Origin: Warburgia ugandensis
Lineage: Eukaryota; Streptophyta; Magnoliopsida; Canellales; Canellaceae
DNA length: 64,000 bases
Direction of reading: 5' to 3'
Assembly (NCBI GenBank): GCA_035236585.1
Contig: CP141139.1
Location: 39,751,217 to 39,815,216 of the forward strand
Shown here piece after piece: positions 58,772 through 64,000 of this stretch. The notes under the pieces were generated by a model. The model was not told the DNA's origin. It searched no databases and saw nothing but the letters and a program-made list of their open reading frames with translations. Both the position numbers and the translations under genes were made by a program. Every line of letters begins with the position of its first letter. Positions within the stretch are counted from its first letter, which is position 1.

Positions 58772-58998
58772 TGTGTAATACGTTTATGTCAAATGACAAA
58801 ATTGCCCTTACAACTTCGACGGCTCATAACTCCCTCGTTTGAGCTCCATTTTTCGTGTTCTTGGAGGCGTTGGACTCGTATCGACGAGCACTTTCAAATT
58901 ATTATGTTTTCAGGAAAAAATTTCATCCATAAATTTTTTATTTTAATTTATTTAATAATTTCCTATTTTATCCTAAAAATTAAGGATATTACAGAACC

Positions 58999-61139
58999 TC
59001 TCCACGAATCATTCAAAAACAATAAAAATCTACAAATACTCTTTTGTAGGGATTCTATAATTTAGGGAAGGAAAAAGAAAGGGATGACTTCCGGAGCTTT
59101 CAAAAGGAAAAAGACAGAGCTAATTTTTATTGCTTTTACAGTTTGTGAGGAACTATGAGGATAAAGAAATAAAAAATTCAAATAAAACAAATAAAACAAG
59201 TTTCCCAAAGAAAAATAATATATCCACTTAAGATTCTTGACTAAGAAAGAGAGGAAGTAAATTTCAAATTTCTCCTTTAATTTATATTATGTACCAAAAA
59301 ATTAAAGTGTATTAGACATGTACATATCATAGTTGGGTAGGTTGGGTCCTTTTGCCCTTACCAAAGAGAAAAAAAGAGTTGGGTCTTTTTGCCATTGCCT
59401 AGGCTACACAATAGGCATGTTCTTCTATCCCGACTTGACGATGTTCATAATTTTATTGCACCGCCCCTAGCCAAATGGGTGTAGGGTGTGGCTGCAGCCA
59501 TGGATAAACCCCCCATTGGTATCCCTAATTCTCTTGAATGGACTTTAAAAAGTTGGTAGATAGTGTTGGACACAATAACAAGTACTCCTACAAGCAAATA
59601 TTATTATTTTAGTATAATGAGGAATACCCACTTTGACATAGTGAACTCCACAATGGTTGATTAATCTTGATGGTCCATCTTATAAGGCACATGTTTATGT
59701 TAGAGGCATCAATTTTAGCATGCAACCTGCAACTATTTAATCTTGGTCATAGGTCACTCATTCACAACCTCATTAAAAATTGACCCATACACAGCTTGCT
59801 TATATAAAATTACGAGGGGGTCAAACACGAACCCTTGAGTCCATGGATCGGCCCATTTACTTGAAAAAAGAGAGTTTATGCACCTTTTAAGAAAGAGATT
59901 TGTAACTTTTATATTGTTTTTCTTAAATATAAAATGTACATCTTATTCATGCTACTATATTGAGTGTTACTATGAAAATTAATGCTAATCTAATGATCCT
60001 AGATATGGATTTTTTTCACTTTTATATCTCAGTGGTTGTGATTTAAACCACAACCAAAAAATGCACTAGGAGCATCTAGTAGGGTTAATTTTTGGTACGC
60101 ATGTAATCTAACTGATTTCAAATAATGCAAATGCATTAGATCTTCAAAAAACTATGCCTAAAGTGGTGGGATGGCAGCGTTTACAAATAAGATGCTACCT
60201 TGAGCATTAAATATACTAGGACTTATGATCAAGAATGCTTAAATCACAGCATGAGATCTTATGACTCTTTATCTCTTTATAGACTAATAACTACTCACTA
60301 GTGTGAATTATTGGCCTTTGTTTTAGTTTTACATCTAATACCCATAAAAAAAATCATCAAAAAGACTTGAATCTTGGTAAGTGTGTGCATTCAAGAGCAT
60401 AAGAAGGGGTACATGCCCATTTTTTCATGAAAAGTAAATTTTTTATTGAATATCTAAGCCACTCATAATATTAGGAATATCATAAGTAGGCTAGAATGCA
60501 AATTTCATTGTAATTAAATGGTTTTTGATTGCTTTTATAAAAACCCTAAAGAATTAGGATAGTCCAAATGCATTGATTTCATGTGTTACCTATTTTTGGC
60601 ACACTAAATATGATGAATGACTTAGATATACTAAAATGAATGTATTTAATGATTGCTAGCAATTATTGAATGGAATTACTTGTTTTACTTGTGAACATGT
60701 TTGTTAAAAAAAATTAGGTGCAAAGCAAGTGAAACGGTAATGCAACTTGCACCCGCCTAACTTGGAACCTGTTTGACCCATCCAACCTACCCATTTGACA
60801 CCTCTAGTTTAGGTCTCCAATGATTCATAATCATGTTAACTAGAGAACAATTATGCTAATTGGAGAATCTTACATGCTCCCAAATGTGCATCTTTATGAT
60901 CCATTGATATGGACAGACAAAACTCCATAAAAAGAACAATTTATAGTTAGTAGAACTACACTAACATAACAAAGCTTTCTAGCGCAGTTGGGTGTGTCCT
61001 ACATTTAGGAAGAACAAAATCATTGTAGAGCATATACCTCTTTCTAGAAAAGTTTTCATAGTTGTGCCTAGTGTGAAGCTGAAATCTTAAGAGGAATGCT
61101 ACTTGAACACAGGCTCTACACACACCCTCACTCACAAAC

Positions 61140-61183
<44 letters not shown>

Positions 61184-61440
61184 CATCCTCTAATTTTTGT
61201 AAATAGAGATTGTTGAGATTGTTTAAATGGGAAATGGGGCACAACATGAATGCCTCTTTATTGCATGAGTCCTAGTAGGTGTACACATTGGGCGTGGGGT
61301 GAAGTCCACACCCTTTTTCTTTTATATGAGATGATACTTTTTGTAGATCCAAATAGTTCATTATGTTGAAATCAATGCATTTAGATGATTCTATCCAACT
61401 CCTTATTTTTGGTACAAGGGATTTATGGTCCTAAATTCTC
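58999..61440. other. No recognisable gene
   Basis: AT-rich, stops in all frames. The only structured feature is the TA microsatellite at 61143-61182. Confidence 0.5.
61143..61182. repeat. TA microsatellite
   Basis: About 20 uninterrupted TA units. Confidence 0.95.
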
Positions 61441-63408
61441 TACTAGTTCTAAATAACTTGAACTATGTTGATAATACTCTTCTCATCAGGACCCATACTG
61501 AGCATCAATGTCATAGAATCAAGGGCCTTCTTCAATGCTGTGAGATTGCAACATGTCAAAAGATCCCAATTGTTTAGAGTTAAAAATGAGGCTAAGAGAA
61601 TCTAAGACTTGAGATGACCAATAGCCTCCTTTCCTTGTTCCTATTTGTGAATTCCCTTATTCTTTAAATTACCATTTGCATTTTTATGGATCCTGGCACT
61701 TGAGAGGAATATAATCTAAGGTGCCTCATGGATACATGCATGTCTTTCAAAAGGATGTAGAATCGCCCTTGTTAATCTTGACTTGCCAACCTATCTATAA
61801 CTACCTATTTATTAGTGCCCTCCCAGTGTCTTAAAAAAATTGAATAGATGCAAAGAAACTTGTCATGGTCAAGAGAGAGGAGAATAGAAGCAAATACCAC
61901 CTAGTATCTAGGACATGGTCTATAGACTAAGAAATGAGGGAGGCTTGGGTATAAGAAGGATCAACGAAATGAATGCTAACCTTTTCTAGAAATGGTTATG
62001 GAGACTTTCAACTATGGCATTCCATCATAAGAGAAAGATAGAATCGAGGAAAATCTTAGTGGGTTGAAAACTATGAATGCTTGAGAGGATTGCTAGTTTA
62101 GAGGCATATCTCACAATACCTTAACTTCTTCAAAACACACATTAAGAGGAAATGCTACTCATGAGATAGAAACAATAGTTAGATGACATTCCACTATCCT
62201 CTTAAGTCAATATGATAGATAGAGCATTCGGCCATAACCAATCTTTGGTAAAAAAATTTTATACAAATACAAACAACAATGTGTGATGGTTTGCTAATCT
62301 CTGAGAGCCACTGAGAGACAATGAGGAACATCATTATACTATGTTGCTTGACAAACTTAGCAAAGGGCTCATTTGTAGCTCCAATAAGGATACCATTATT
62401 TGTACTCCCTATGCAAACATAAGATTATCTATTAAATCTACCTATGCAACTCTCACTCCTAAGGAAAATGCATGACCTCTAGCAAATCTCATATAGAGAA
62501 CCCCTATGGCTCCCAAAATCCAGTTCTTTGCTTAAACAATGACACTCAAAATATTAATGTTTGATAAATTATAGGTCAGGGGTATATTTGGTCCATTATG
62601 GTGCCTCTTATGCTTCAAAAGTATAGAAAAAATTGACCATATTATGCTCATATGTCCAATGGACTAGGTTCAAAATGAAAGTCAAAGGTAAGATTCTTTG
62701 GAACCTTTTCTTTCTTGCAGCTATTTGGTGCTGATGCATTGAAAGGAACTTTAAGTGTTTCTAGGGGGAAAGAAAATCTCAAACTCTTTTGAATGACTCT
62801 TTTATAATACTTGCAGCATTTTGAGCCTAGAACTAGTGCTTTCTCATCACATTTAATAAGCTTTATACTCCTCAACTGGAATGAGGTGTTTGTGACTCTA
62901 AGAATAGAACCAAATACACGCTTTAATGGTCTCCTCCCCCACCAAATTGGTTCAAATTGAATTTTGATAGATCTTGCTACCTCAACCCTAGCCAAAGTGG
63001 AGCCAGAGGAGCCTTATCATATCATAATGAGTGATTTTATTTGATTATTCATGCCCATTAGGAATTTGTGACTTAGCTAAAGTAGAGATTTTTGTGATTG
63101 CTTCTTTCATTAGATGGCTTTCGAATCCACAATTCTGGCTATGGAAAATCTAGGATTTCATGGATAGATAGAAATCATGTTAATCTAGTATTATGCACTA
63201 TCTAGAATCATAGGTTCTCAATTTGGGATTCATTCTTCTACGATATTGGTTCTATTTGTAGTGTAGCTGTGGCAATGTCACCAATGAGTGTATGATACCA
63301 TGTACACAAGAGGAATTTAAAGATTCTCTCGATCTTTACATTCTTGATGTACAACCACTAGGAGAGCTATTCACCCCAATCAATAAATTTTATTGTTTCT
63401 TCAAAAAA
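61440..63408 (+). pseudogene. Decayed L1-type LINE, RT to 3' end
   Basis: Pieces in order: YVDNTLLI (61471-61494; RT catalytic YADDTLLF worn), LVNLDLPTYL (about 61771-61800), NEGGLGIRRINEMNANLF*KWLWRL (split by a stop, about 61933-62005), ILWNLFFLAAIWC (about 62693-62730), then WSPPPPNWFKLNFD (62929-62970), the start of an L1-borne RNase H domain. It ends at AATAAATTTTATTGTTTCTTC followed by seven A residues (63408). Such LINEs copy their RNA at the target site. The 5' part is missing; stops and shifts occur throughout. Confidence 0.7.
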
Positions 63409-64000
63409 ACTACTTATTTTTGTCTTAGAAAAATTTAATAAAAATATTTGTGATATTTTACTAAAAGACACATAGGGTAGAAGCATCAAATAATTAAGAA
63501 ATTTAAGCTGAGTACAAACATGATGAATGTCTTGGATTTATAAGAAAAGGTTTCACCAAACATGAAAAAGGAGCTTGGACTTCAACACACACCCTAGAGC
63601 ATGTATGCCTATTAGTACTCTTATTGCATTAAGGCCACACCTCTAGAATGAAGTGAGGATGAAAGATAACAAAAGAAATGAGAGGATAGTGCTTTGAACT
63701 ATGCTGAGTTAGTGTAGCGTCACTCACTTTTGCATGATGGGTCCTACCTATTTTTTTATGAGACCTGTCCATTTAATGTCTCTAGCTCTAATATCTTGTA
63801 GCCCAAACATTAAGGTGATTGGATGATTATAACTTTCAAAAACTATGCTTCTTATAGTTCATTATGCATTGCTCGCTACACTATATCCAACCATTCATCT
63901 AGTTTAATTGAAGGCAGATTATTTTTATTTTTATTTTTTTTATTCTAGGATCACCAAATCCTCAATGTTTATTAAGCAAAGTCACCAAAAGTGAGAATAT
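63409..64000. other. No recognisable feature
   Basis: AT-rich flank after the LINE tail. No open frame or repeat recognised up to the window edge. Confidence 0.5.

Larger units (their letters stand above)
56038..58993 (+). mobile_element. Solo LTR E (2.96 kb), best preserved copy
   Basis: Starts TGTAACACCCCAGATTTTC and ends GGATATTACA, with perfect target duplication GAACC (56033-56037 and 58994-58998). Carries the double hairpin (56519-56561), a GC/CpG-rich block (57820-58115), GGGGGTGCCATTATCAA (58746-58762) and ACTCGTATCGACGAG (58875-58889). Intact ends and many remaining CpGs suggest it is the youngest of the family here. Confidence 0.88.

Noticed and set aside
62648-62995. 115-codon minus-strand open frame
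   Set aside because: It is antisense to a recognisable L1 segment (WSPPPPNWFKLNFD on the plus strand).

Overview
The window looks like angiosperm nuclear DNA from a large, repeat-rich genome. It is AT-rich, full of decayed LTR retrotransposons and L1/RTE LINEs, and carries Au-type tRNA-derived SINEs, CACTA and hAT/Harbinger-like DNA elements and long microsatellites. I see no bacterial-style operons, rRNA or functional tRNA genes. I cannot name the species.

Only one ordinary gene is convincing. It lies on the minus strand in four short exons: 44335-44104, 43943-43894, 29778-29697 and 29562-29516. All introns are GT-AG and phase is kept across every junction. The predicted 136-residue protein has a Ser/Asn/Pro-rich N-terminus (probable plastid transit peptide), a hydrophobic segment, and a DnaJ-like half zinc finger (CxxC...CxxC) just before its C-terminus. 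Its second intron is about 14.1 kb and has absorbed an almost complete Ty3 chromovirus, an L1 LINE with a duplicated 3' tail, a tail-to-tail pair of RTE LINEs, a hAT-like element holding a palindrome array, and several microsatellites.

Layout. 1-6892: decayed minus-strand large LTR element with a gag-side reading-frame remnant, a tRNA-Asp-type primer site and one long LTR. 6965-9445: 5'-truncated Ty1/copia element. 9446-13986: anonymous DNA with an unidentified coding-like remnant, a degenerate Au SINE and a Tourist-like MITE. 13987-25892: decayed Ty3/Tekay-type element (minus) with a 3.4-kb 5' LTR, a cut-down 3' LTR, and a 4.06-kb solo LTR (15169-19225) inserted in its integrase. 25893-29515: flank of the gene, with a tandem triplication of a TG/AG-tailed unit. 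29516-44335: the gene. 44336-45804: its 5' flank. 45805-48625: two inverted partial LTRs. 48628-51448: CACTA remnant holding a young Au SINE. 52380-52800: LINE RNase H fragment. 52923-55999 and 56038-58993: two solo LTRs 38 bp apart. 58999-61440: nothing recognised. 61440-63408: decayed L1 LINE.

The most unusual signal is in five of the LTR copies (15169-19225, 45805-~46980, ~46981-48625 minus, 52923-55999, 56038-58993). Each holds, about 310-600 nt from its start, a pair of adjacent hairpins whose stems differ between copies by paired substitutions. This suggests selection on a folded RNA (or DNA cruciform) within a retrotransposon LTR.
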